Shown here: piece after piece, positions 52,346-60,117 of the stretch | Layout of the letters: each line of letters starts with the position of its first letter | How positions within the stretch are numbered: the stretch's first letter is position 1 | NCBI GenBank assembly: GCA_963800285.1 | Contig: CAWDAL010000015.1 | Span: 124,001-188,000, forward strand | Length of the DNA: 64,000 bases | Direction of reading: 5' to 3' | Source: DASUPK01 sp963800285 | GTDB taxonomy: Bacteria > Actinomycetota > Thermoleophilia > Solirubrobacterales > 70-9 | Position numbers and translations under genes: made by a program | Notes under the pieces: model-generated | The model's input: the letters and a program-made list of their open reading frames with translations, nothing else | What the model was told of the DNA's origin: nothing | Database searches by the model: none

Positions 52346-53662
52346 TCAGGGTGACAACCGCCGGTCGATCACCCGGACCGCCTTGCCCTCGCTGCGCGGG
52401 ACTGCCCCGGCGTCCAGGACCGACACGGGGATCCGGATGCCGGTGTGGTCGCGGAGCAGCAGCTCGAGGCGCTCGGTGAGGGAGGCGCGGTCGATCGCGG
52501 CGTCGGCCGGCTCGCACTCGACGCTCACCTCGTCCATCTCCGCCGGGCGGTCGACGATCAGGCGGTAGTGGGGCCCGACCTCCTCGACGCCGAGGAGCAG
52601 CGTCTCGATCGTCGAGGGGAAGAGGTTGACGCCGCGGATGATCAGCATGTCGTCGAGCCGGCCCCGAAGCGCGGCGATCCGGGCCAGCGTGCGGCCGCAG
52701 GCGCAGGGCTCCGTGGTGAGCGAGCCGATGTCGCCGGTCCGGTAGCGCAGCAGTGGCTGGGCTTCCTTGGTCAGCGTGGTGAAGACGAGCTCGCCGTCGC
52801 TTCCCTCCGGCAGCGGCTCGCCGCTCTCCGGATCGACGACCTCGACGAGGAAGTGGTCCTCCTGGACGTGCAGCCCGTCGCGCGCGACGCGGCACTCCGA
52901 GGCGACGCCCGGACCGCACATCTCCGAGAGCCCGTAGAAGTTGATCGCGTCGATGGCGAGCTCGCGGTCGAGCTGATCGCGCATCTCCTCGGTCCAGGGC
53001 TCCCCGCCGAAGAGGCCGAGCTCGAGAGGCAGCTCGGCCGGGTCGATGCCCGCCTCGCGGATCGCCTGGGCGATCACCAGCGCGTAGGACGGCGTCGCGC
53101 AGAGCGCCTGGCCGCCGAGGTCCCGCAGCAGCATCGCCTGACGGGCGGTGAATCCGCCCGAGACCGGGATCACGGTGGCGCCGATCCGCTCGCCGCCCTG
53201 GTGGAATCCGAGGCCGCCCGTGAAGAGGCCGTAGCCGTTCGCGTTGTGGACGGTCATGCCCGGACGGACGCCGGCGGCGGTCATGCAGCGGGCCATCACC
53301 TCCGTCCACTCGTCGAGATCGGCCCGCGTATACCCGACCACCGTGGGCTTGCCGTGCGAGCCACTGGAGGCGTGCACGCGGACGACCTGATCGCGGGGCA
53401 CCGCCAGCAGGTCGTAGGGGTAGTGGTCCCGGAGGTCGGACTTGCGGGTGAACGGCAGCCGGGCGAGATCGCCGAGCGAGGCGATCTCCCTTGCGTCGCC
53501 GAGTCCGGCTTCGGCCAGCCGGGAGGCGATCGGAGGCTGGCCCTGGATGGCCCGCTCGACCGTGGCGCGAAGCCGCTCGAGCTGGAGCTCGCGGAGCCGT
53601 TCGCGGGGGCCCGTCTCGACCGGGTCCCAGACGGCGGGCTCAGAGCTTTCGCTGACGCGCAT
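52346..53662 (-). CDS. paaK: phenylacetate-CoA ligase family
   Basis: 438 residues, the standard length for PaaK. ATP-binding SSGSHGKPTVVGYT, the LFGGEPWTEEMR segment with NFYGLSEMCGPGVASEC (A5 motif) and RYRTGDIGSL (A7) are clear, as are the C-terminal RLDDMLIIRGVNLFPS and the family KAVRVID end. It forms aryl-CoA from an arylacetic or benzoic acid. It overlaps the 3' end of the DpgC-type gene by 23 bases and is second in that operon, so it likely supplies the arylacetyl-CoA that DpgC oxidises. No phenylacetate oxygenase (PaaABCDE) is present. Confidence 0.9.
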   Translation of the reverse strand: MRVSESSEPAVWDPVETGPRERLRELQLERLRATVERAIQGQPPIASRLAEAGLGDAREIASLGDLARLPFTRKSDLRDHYPYDLLAVPRDQVVRVHASSGSHGKPTVVGYTRADLDEWTEVMARCMTAAGVRPGMTVHNANGYGLFTGGLGFHQGGERIGATVIPVSGGFTARQAMLLRDLGGQALCATPSYALVIAQAIREAGIDPAELPLELGLFGGEPWTEEMRDQLDRELAIDAINFYGLSEMCGPGVASECRVARDGLHVQEDHFLVEVVDPESGEPLPEGSDGELVFTTLTKEAQPLLRYRTGDIGSLTTEPCACGRTLARIAALRGRLDDMLIIRGVNLFPSTIETLLLGVEEVGPHYRLIVDRPAEMDEVSVECEPADAAIDRASLTERLELLLRDHTGIRIPVSVLDAGAVPRSEGKAVRVIDRRLSP

Positions 53663-54851
53663 TCCAGTGTTCCTCGAGGTTTCGGACCAGGGCCGGGCTC
53701 AGGTGGCAGTGTGCCTGCTCCTTGGAGAAGGTCGCCATGTACTGGCGGAAGACGTCCAGCGGCTCCTCCCCGACTCGAAGCGCCCGCCGGTTCGCGGCCG
53801 CGTTGATCAGCCCCGAGCTGGTCAGCGCCTCGATCCGCGCCCGCAGCGCCTCGTCCATGGCATCCGGCTCGACGACCTCGTCGCAGAGCAGCTCCGCGGG
53901 TGGGACCCCGGCCTCGAACTCGCGCCCCGAGAGGATCGCCTGGCGCGCGAGGCGATCGCCGACCGAGCGCGGCATGCGCAGCGGCGAGGCGCCGGGGATG
54001 ATCCCCTCCTTGCGCGCCGGCAGGAAGAGCCGGCTGCCGCGGGCGGCGAGCACATGGTCCATGACGTGGAGCAGCTGGCAGGCGCCTCCGATCGCGTACG
54101 TCTCGACCGCCGCGACCCAGAGCTTCTCGGTGGTCTCCTCCGGTGCGCCGGGGCGGAACTCGGGGGCGCTCAGCCCACGGTAGATCTTGTTGACGTAGCC
54201 GAGGTCACGGGTGATGAAGAAGACGAAGGGCAACTGGCCGAGGTAGAGCCTGGTCAGATTGAGACCCGCGCCGAAGATCCGCGCCCCGGCGTAGCGCGGG
54301 TGATCGACCACGGCGCCGCGCATCACTCCGATCTCGATCTCCGGGTCGAGCAGGATCAGGTCGACGGCCACCTCCGTCGGCTCGATGGTCGTGTCGTCCT
54401 CGGCGTTCAGGTGGCGCGGGTTGCGGATCTCGAGGTGGCCGACATTCCCCTCGCGGCGCAGGTGGGCGGTTCCGAGGTCGGCGACGCCGCCGGCGCGGAA
54501 CTCGTCGATCCGCTCCAGGGCCTCGCGCGTCGGCTGCAGCATCGCCCAGACGAGGTGGGCGCCGGCGCGGGGTGAGGCGAGCACGTGGGAGAGGAAGAGG
54601 CCCTGCGCGATCTCAAGGCCCAGCTTGTCGGCGAGCCGGCGTTCGGACTCCTCGGCCATCTGCGCCGGGCTCGGGACCAGCCCGGGGTACCGCTCGGCCG
54701 CGGCGCTGAGCAGCTCCTGGTCGCGGAGCACCTTCGAGAAGCCGTCGGTGAGCTCCTCATAGATCTCGTCGACGTGGGCGCGCAGGAAATCCTCACGCCC
54801 GGTGTCGCTCCACTCCGTCGTCTCTGGACTAAGTGTCAGAAAACCTGACAA
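53640..54851 (-). CDS. DpgC-type arylacetyl-CoA dioxygenase (crotonase fold)
   Basis: About 403 residues. Similar to (3,5-dihydroxyphenyl)acetyl-CoA 1,2-dioxygenase DpgC of vancomycin biosynthesis: a helical N-terminus, then a crotonase core with YAIGGACQLLHVMDHVLAARGS, LPARKEGIIPGASPLRMPR and the C-terminal helix. DpgC uses no metal or flavin and converts an arylacetyl-CoA to an arylglyoxylate with O2. The gene has a possible TTG start at 54851 on the minus strand; no better in-frame start is found, and the TTG abuts the palindrome at 54834-54850. No NRPS or DpgA/B/D is near, so a catabolic role with the CoA ligase is likely. Confidence 0.82.
   Translation of the reverse strand: MSGFLTLSPETTEWSDTGREDFLRAHVDEIYEELTDGFSKVLRDQELLSAAAERYPGLVPSPAQMAEESERRLADKLGLEIAQGLFLSHVLASPRAGAHLVWAMLQPTREALERIDEFRAGGVADLGTAHLRREGNVGHLEIRNPRHLNAEDDTTIEPTEVAVDLILLDPEIEIGVMRGAVVDHPRYAGARIFGAGLNLTRLYLGQLPFVFFITRDLGYVNKIYRGLSAPEFRPGAPEETTEKLWVAAVETYAIGGACQLLHVMDHVLAARGSRLFLPARKEGIIPGASPLRMPRSVGDRLARQAILSGREFEAGVPPAELLCDEVVEPDAMDEALRARIEALTSSGLINAAANRRALRVGEEPLDVFRQYMATFSKEQAHCHLSPALVRNLEEHWNARQRKL
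54834..54850. promoter_or_regulatory. inverted repeat in DpgC/AacS divergent region
   Basis: TGTCAG (54834-54839) and CTGACA (54845-54850) are perfect inverted arms with an AAAAC spacer, 17 bases upstream of the synthetase GTG and at the start of the DpgC frame. It is placed to control both divergent operons. Similar symmetric sites are typical of TetR or GntR regulators; no regulator gene is adjacent. Confidence 0.5.
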
Positions 54852-54866
54852 TATCTCAGTCCGCGC

Positions 54867-56846
54867 GTGACGAAGGTCGAGGAGATCGGATCGGTGCTGT
54901 GGACGCCGCCTGATGACGTCGGCGAGACGACGCAGCTCGGGCGCTACCTCGAGTGGCTGCGCGAGACTCGCGGCATCGACCACGCCGGCTACGACGAGCT
55001 CTGGCGCTGGTCGGTCGACGACCTGGAGGGCTTCTGGGGATCGCTCTGGGACTTCTTCGAGGTTCGCGCCCACACCCCGTACGAGCGCGTGCTCGGCTCG
55101 CATGAGATGCCGGGCGCCGAGTGGTTCACCGGGTCGCGCCTGAACTACGCCGAGCACATGCTCGGGCGGGACGAGGACACCGATCGGGTCGCCGTCGTCG
55201 CCCGGTCGCAGACCCGAGACGACTTCGAGCTCACCTTCGGCGATCTCCGCGAGCAGGTGGCGCGCGCCCGCGTGGGTCTGCGGCGCCTCGGCGTCGGCCC
55301 CGGCGATCGGGTCGTCGCCTACCTGCCGAATATCCCCGAGACCCTCGTCGCCTTCCTGGCGACCGCCAGCCTCGGCGCGATCTGGGCGACCTGCGCGCCG
55401 GAGTTCGGGCCGCGCAGCGTGACCGACCGCTTCGGCCAGCTCGCTCCCAAGCTGCTCCTGGCGATCGCCGGATACACGTACGGGGAGAAGCCGATCGATC
55501 GACGCGGCGAGGTGGCCGAGATCCGGCAGGCCCTGCCCACTCTCGAGCGGGTCGTCCACGTTCCTTACGCGGGTGGCCCTGACGACGCCATCCCCGACTC
55601 CATGGAGTGGGATGAGCTGCTCGCCGAGAGCGGTCCGCTCGAGTTCGACCCCGTCGAATTCGACCATCCGCTCTGCGTCCTCTTCTCATCCGGGACGACC
55701 GGGCTGCCGAAGGCGATCGTCCATCGCCACGGGGGCATCCTGATCGAGGCCTACAAGAACCACGGCCTGAGCTGGGACCTCCAGCCCGGCGATCGGTTGA
55801 TGTGGTTCACGACGACCGCCTGGATGATGTGGAACGCGCTGGTCTCCACGCTGCTGCTGCGCGCCTCGATCGTGATGCTGGACGGCAATCCGCTGTACCC
55901 GGACTTCACCGCCCAATGGCGCATCGCCGAGGAGCTGCGCCCCACGCTGATGGGTGCGGTGCCGGCGATGCTGATGGGCTGCCGCAAGGCCGGGCTCGAG
56001 CTCAGCCGATTCGACCTCTCCAGCATCCGGCAGCTCTGCGCCGCGGGGTCGCCGCTCCCGGCCGAGGGCTTCGACTGGGTCTACGAGCAGCTCGGTCCCG
56101 ACGTGCTCCTGAACGTCGGCAGCGGCGGGACCGACGTCTGCACCGGAATGGTGCAGGGCAGTCCGATGCAGCCCGTCTACCGCGGCGAGATCTCCGGTTG
56201 CTGCCTGGCGGTCGACGTCGCCGCCTACGACGAGAACGCCCAGCCGGTGGTCGGCGAGCTGGGGGAGTTGGTGATCCGGCAGCCGATGCCCTCGATGCCG
56301 GTCGGGTTCTGGGGCGACGAGGACGGCTCGCGCTACCACGCCGCCTACTTCGAGCACTTCCCCGGGGTCTGGCGCCACGGCGACTGGATCATGTTCAGCG
56401 AGCGCGGCAGCTGCGTGATCACGGGTCGCTCGGATGCCACGCTCAACCGCGGCGGCGTGCGCCTCGGCACCGGCGAGGTCTACTCGGTGGTGGAGGGCAT
56501 CGACGAGATCCTCGAGAGCCTGGTCGTCCACATCGAGGATCCCGAGGGCGGCCCGGGCGAGCTGATCCTCTTCGTCACCCTCGCCGGCGGCGTGGAGCTG
56601 GATGACGAGCTCCGCAAGCGGATCGCGTCGGAGCTGAGGGGCACGCTCTCGCCTCGCCACGTCCCGGACACGATCGAGGCCGTCCCGGCGATCCCGAAGA
56701 CTCTGACCATGAAGAAGCTCGAGCTGCCGGTGAAGCGGATCCTGCTCGGGGAGCCCCCGGAGAAGGTGGCGAGCCGGGACGCGCTCGCCGATCCCGCGGC
56801 GCTGGACGCCTTCGTCGCCTACGCGGCAGAGCGCGCTCCAGCCTAG
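54867..56846 (+). CDS. acetoacetyl-CoA synthetase
   Basis: 659 residues from a GTG at 54867. Adenylate-forming enzyme with the AacS-type N-terminus (GRYLEWLRETRGI), the P-loop-like LFSSGTTGLPKAIVHRHGG, GSGGTDVC and the C-terminal GDWIMFSERGSCVITGRSDATLNRGGVRLGTGEVY. The Lys expected for adenylation lies in IPKTLTMKKLELPVK. It converts acetoacetate or a related beta-keto acid to its CoA ester. Beside a DpgC operon, the true substrate may be an aryl beta-keto acid, which is inference. Confidence 0.9.
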   Translation: MTKVEEIGSVLWTPPDDVGETTQLGRYLEWLRETRGIDHAGYDELWRWSVDDLEGFWGSLWDFFEVRAHTPYERVLGSHEMPGAEWFTGSRLNYAEHMLGRDEDTDRVAVVARSQTRDDFELTFGDLREQVARARVGLRRLGVGPGDRVVAYLPNIPETLVAFLATASLGAIWATCAPEFGPRSVTDRFGQLAPKLLLAIAGYTYGEKPIDRRGEVAEIRQALPTLERVVHVPYAGGPDDAIPDSMEWDELLAESGPLEFDPVEFDHPLCVLFSSGTTGLPKAIVHRHGGILIEAYKNHGLSWDLQPGDRLMWFTTTAWMMWNALVSTLLLRASIVMLDGNPLYPDFTAQWRIAEELRPTLMGAVPAMLMGCRKAGLELSRFDLSSIRQLCAAGSPLPAEGFDWVYEQLGPDVLLNVGSGGTDVCTGMVQGSPMQPVYRGEISGCCLAVDVAAYDENAQPVVGELGELVIRQPMPSMPVGFWGDEDGSRYHAAYFEHFPGVWRHGDWIMFSERGSCVITGRSDATLNRGGVRLGTGEVYSVVEGIDEILESLVVHIEDPEGGPGELILFVTLAGGVELDDELRKRIASELRGTLSPRHVPDTIEAVPAIPKTLTMKKLELPVKRILLGEPPEKVASRDALADPAALDAFVAYAAERAPA

Positions 56847-57409
56847 GCGCTGTCGGCGATCAGGCCGCTGAAGAACTCGGTGTCGGCGGGCTGGAGCTGG
56901 CAGAGCTCGATGTAGTGCCCGAGCATCGCGGTCGTGTCGACGTAGGCGAGACGGGCGCGGTCCGGGATCAGGATCGTGTACTCGAATGCGAGGCCGTGCT
57001 CACCGAGCAGCTCCTCGATCCCGCTCCAAGCCTCGTCGCCGAGGGGGATGAGCATCGCGAGGTGGTGGAGCCCGAGCACGCCCGCGCCGCGCGGCAGGAA
57101 CCGGCGGTAGAACTCGGCCTCTCCGGACTTCGGTTCGATCAGCTCGACGATCAGCCCGCCGCGTGCGCCCATCGCCACCCGGGGCTCCCATGGGACCTCC
57201 TCACCCCGCTTCATGAAGGTGGCGCCCTCGACCGGCACCTCGGTGGCGTTCTCGATCCCGAAGACGTCCCGAAGCTCCTGCATCCCGCGGTCGAGATCCG
57301 GGGTGACGTAGCAGACCTGCCATACGTTCGCGAACAGGTCGCCGAGCGCCTCGATCGGCCGGGGCTCGGCGAACACCTCCGAGGCGGGGCGGACCGTCCC
57401 GGCGCTCAC
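56843..57409 (-). CDS. VOC (glyoxalase/bleomycin-resistance fold) family protein
   Basis: 188 residues from a GTG. Two beta-alpha-beta-beta-beta modules: VWQVCYVTPDLDRGMQELRDVFG, then VLGLHHLAMLIPLGDEAWSGIEELLGEHG. A metal-binding His (LHHLAML) and the distal Glu (LGHYIELCQL) are present, typical of ring-cleaving dioxygenases, isomerases or lactone-handling VOC enzymes. It is the last gene of the minus-strand oxidoreductase operon (56843-62026); its GTG overlaps the hydrolase stop. Not assignable to one reaction. Confidence 0.85.
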   Translation of the reverse strand: MSAGTVRPASEVFAEPRPIEALGDLFANVWQVCYVTPDLDRGMQELRDVFGIENATEVPVEGATFMKRGEEVPWEPRVAMGARGGLIVELIEPKSGEAEFYRRFLPRGAGVLGLHHLAMLIPLGDEAWSGIEELLGEHGLAFEYTILIPDRARLAYVDTTAMLGHYIELCQLQPADTEFFSGLIADSA

Positions 57410-58140
57410 GCCGCCACCCCCTCACGCGCCCGCTGGTCGAGCACCGCCGCGAGCTCGTCCGTCCTGGAGAGCTGCGGATGATGGTCGGTGTCGAGCTCGA
57501 CCACGTCGGTCACGTCGCGGTCCTTGACCATCCGGCGCTGGAGGGGCGGCGGGATGAACCTGTCCCTCGTGCAGATCACATAGCTGCGGGGGATCCGCTC
57601 GAAATCGTCATTGAGGGAGACCGGCTCGGTGAATGGAACGATCGGTTGCGGACCGGCGCTCTCGACGGCCCGCTCGAGCACGTCCGCCGAGCAGGCGAGG
57701 TTGCTTTCACGGAGACTGCTCTCCGGAAGCACTCCCACCGGGGGCTCGCCGGAAACGACCACGGTCGCCTGCACCAGGTCGCCTTCCCCCTCCGGCAGCT
57801 CGGTGAGGCCGACCAGGCTCTGCCCGTCGGCCGGCATGAAGGCGGCGACATAGATCAGGCGCTTCACCTTCTCGGGCCGGCGGGCGGCGGCCTCGGTCAT
57901 CACGACGCCACCCATGCTGTTGCCGACCAGGATCGACTGCTCCGGGCTCGCGTCGAGGATCTCGCAGACGCGCTCCGCGTAGAGGTCGAGCGTCACCTCC
58001 TCCAGCGGGGTCCCGTCGTCGCCGGCGCCCGGAAGATCCGGCGCCTCGACCTCGTGGCCGGCGGCCTGGAGCCTCTCGGCCAGCGGGCCCCAGATCCATC
58101 CGCCCGCGAACGCTCCGTGCACCAATACGAATCTCGCCAT
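57406..58140 (-). CDS. alpha/beta hydrolase (methylesterase-like)
   Basis: 244 residues. VLVHGAFAGGWIWGPLAERLQAAGHEVEAPDLPG at the N-terminus, nucleophile GNSMGG (Ser75), and DTDHHPQLSRTDELA with the catalytic His near the C-terminus. The layout matches plant-type hydroxynitrile lyase/salicylate methylesterase enzymes that act on small aryl or alkyl esters. It is in the oxidoreductase operon, upstream of the VOC gene, and could hydrolyse an ester or lactone intermediate. Confidence 0.88.
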   Translation of the reverse strand: MARFVLVHGAFAGGWIWGPLAERLQAAGHEVEAPDLPGAGDDGTPLEEVTLDLYAERVCEILDASPEQSILVGNSMGGVVMTEAAARRPEKVKRLIYVAAFMPADGQSLVGLTELPEGEGDLVQATVVVSGEPPVGVLPESSLRESNLACSADVLERAVESAGPQPIVPFTEPVSLNDDFERIPRSYVICTRDRFIPPPLQRRMVKDRDVTDVVELDTDHHPQLSRTDELAAVLDQRAREGVAA

Positions 58141-58154
58141 CTCTCCTCCTCAGC

Positions 58155-59066
58155 TCATGGGGTCAGTACGACCTTGCCGCGCAACCCGCCCGCCTCGACC
58201 AGGCGGTGTGCCTCGGCGGCCTCCGCCAGGGGCAGCGTGCGGTCGATCCGGGTGCGAAGCTCCCCCGCCGCCACATCGCGGACCAGCGATCGCAGCGCCT
58301 CGCGGTCGGGATGGATCAGAAAGGACTCCTGCCGCAGGCGCCGACCGGAATCGGACTCAGGTTGGCGCCGGGTGGCGACGATGGCTCCGCCGTCCTCGAC
58401 CGCGACCAGCGCGGTCTCGCCCAGCGGCACGGCGTCGAAGACGGCCGGCACGGGGTCGATCGCGGCGAGGTCGGCGTCTCGTGAGAGCACCTCCGAGGCG
58501 CCCAGCGCGCGCGGCCAGTCCTCGTCGTCGCGGCCGGCCTGGGCGATCACGCGGTGACCCGCTCGGGCCGCGAGCTGCACGACGAAGCTCCCGACCCCGC
58601 CGCTCGCGCCGGTCACCAGCAGGTCGCAGCCCTCCGGCGGATCGAGCAGCTCGAGCCCCTCTTGGGCGGTGACCGCGTTCAGGGGGATGGTGGCCGCCGT
58701 CTCATAGTCCAGCTCGTTCGGCAGCGGCACGATCCACTCGGCGTCCACGGCCACCGACTCCGCGTAGGCCCCGACCGAGCCCTTCTGGTCGTACCACTGG
58801 ATCATCCCGACGACGCGGTCGCCCTCCTGGAAGTCCTCGACGCCATCGCCGACCGCGGCGACCACGCCCGCCAGGTCCCAGCCGAGCACGAAGGGGGGGT
58901 CGGGCACCGCACGCCCGGCGCCGGCGCGCGCCCCGAGATCGGTGGGGTTCACGTTCGCGGCTCTCACCCGGACGACTACCTGGCCGGTCCCGGGAGCGGG
59001 GTCGTCCCGCTCGGCGACCTTGAGAACCTCGGGCCCACCGAGCTCCGTCACCTCGACGACCCGCAT
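58155..59066 (-). CDS. NADP-dependent quinone/enone oxidoreductase (MDR)
   Basis: 303 residues. Zinc-independent MDR family: N-terminal RVRAANVNPTDLGARAGAG, WDLAGVVAAVGDGV, and Rossmann LLVTGASGGVGSFVVQLAARAGHRVIA. No zinc-ligand cysteines are seen. It probably reduces an enone or quinone. It stands between the ADH and the alpha/beta hydrolase on the minus strand, with 13-14-base spacers. Confidence 0.88.
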   Translation of the reverse strand: MRVVEVTELGGPEVLKVAERDDPAPGTGQVVVRVRAANVNPTDLGARAGAGRAVPDPPFVLGWDLAGVVAAVGDGVEDFQEGDRVVGMIQWYDQKGSVGAYAESVAVDAEWIVPLPNELDYETAATIPLNAVTAQEGLELLDPPEGCDLLVTGASGGVGSFVVQLAARAGHRVIAQAGRDDEDWPRALGASEVLSRDADLAAIDPVPAVFDAVPLGETALVAVEDGGAIVATRRQPESDSGRRLRQESFLIHPDREALRSLVRDVAAGELRTRIDRTLPLAEAAEAHRLVEAGGLRGKVVLTP

Positions 59067-59079
59067 TCCGCTTTGGCTC

Positions 59080-60117
59080 CTAGGCCGAGCCGTCGGAGTG
59101 GGGCAGCAGCACCGCGCGGCCTGTGATGTCGCCTTCTCGCAGCCGGCCGAGCACCTCGTTCACCTCGGCCAGCGGATGGGTCTCCGTCTTCAGCGTGATC
59201 CGGCCGGCGGCGTGCAGCTGGATCACGTCCCAGAGGTCGGTCCAGCTCCCTACCAGGTTGGCGACCAGGGAGTTCTCCTGGCTCACGAGGGCCACCGACG
59301 GCACCGTGATCGTGCCGCCGAAGCCGATCATCGAGTAGGTGCCCTGCAGCGCGAGCATCCCGAGGCCGTCCGCGTGGGTCTGGTCGGTGCCGACGAAGTC
59401 AAGGACGAGGTCGGCGCCGTGGCCCTGACTCAGCTCCCAGACCGCATCCACGACGCCGTCGCTGTCGACTGCCCAGTCGGCGCCCAGCTCCTCCGCGAGC
59501 TTGCGGCGACCCGGATGCGGATCGACCACGATGACCGTGCCCGAGCCCATCTCACGGGCGAGCTGGAGGCCGATGTGGCCGACTCCCCCGGCACCCAGCA
59601 CCACCGTCGTGCTGCCGGGCACCATCAGGTGGGTGACCTTCTTGATCGCGTGGTAGGCGGTGATCCCGGCGTCGGAGTGCGGCGCGACCTCGACCGGGTC
59701 CACCCCCGGCGGCAGCGGCACGATCTCGCGCTCCCCGACGACGAGGTACTCGGCGAAGCCGCCGTCGAGCGTTAGCCCGGTGAACTGGTGGTGCTCGCAG
59801 TGCATGTCGCGGCCACGACGGCAGTTGACGCAGACGCCGCAGCTGTGCGGCGGGTAGAGGAGGACCGGGTCGCCGACCTTGACCGTGGTGACGAGGTCGC
59901 CGACCGCGTCGACGCGGCCCCCGTTCTCGTGACCGAGCACCCGCGGTACGTCCATTCCGGCCGGCCCCATCTCGCCGTCGATGGCGTGCAGGTCGGTCGA
60001 GCAGACCCCCGCGGCCTCGATCTTCACCCGCACCTGGTTGGGCCGCGTGATCTCGGGCTCGGGGCGATCCTCCAGCTCGAGCGGGTGGTTGTACTCGTTC
60101 AGCACCGCCGCCTTCAC
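59080..60117 (-). CDS. zinc-dependent alcohol dehydrogenase
   Basis: 345 residues from a GTG at 60117. Catalytic zinc: CSTDLHAIDGE and GHENGGRVDAVGD; structural-zinc cysteines CGVCVNCRRGRDMHC; cofactor Rossmann VVLGAGGVGHIGLQLAREMG, with an Asp at the end of strand two (VVDPHPGR), favouring NAD. The GTG overlaps the GMC stop. It oxidises a primary or secondary alcohol; with the GMC upstream it may handle the same alcohol/aldehyde pair. Confidence 0.9.
   Translation of the reverse strand: MKAAVLNEYNHPLELEDRPEPEITRPNQVRVKIEAAGVCSTDLHAIDGEMGPAGMDVPRVLGHENGGRVDAVGDLVTTVKVGDPVLLYPPHSCGVCVNCRRGRDMHCEHHQFTGLTLDGGFAEYLVVGEREIVPLPPGVDPVEVAPHSDAGITAYHAIKKVTHLMVPGSTTVVLGAGGVGHIGLQLAREMGSGTVIVVDPHPGRRKLAEELGADWAVDSDGVVDAVWELSQGHGADLVLDFVGTDQTHADGLGMLALQGTYSMIGFGGTITVPSVALVSQENSLVANLVGSWTDLWDVIQLHAAGRITLKTETHPLAEVNEVLGRLREGDITGRAVLLPHSDGSA

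Noticed and set aside
53640..54851. DpgC as evidence for a glycopeptide antibiotic cluster
   Set aside because: No NRPS, DpgA/B/D, P450-ring-linker or glycosyltransferase set around it; neighbours are CoA ligase and acetoacetyl-CoA synthetase.
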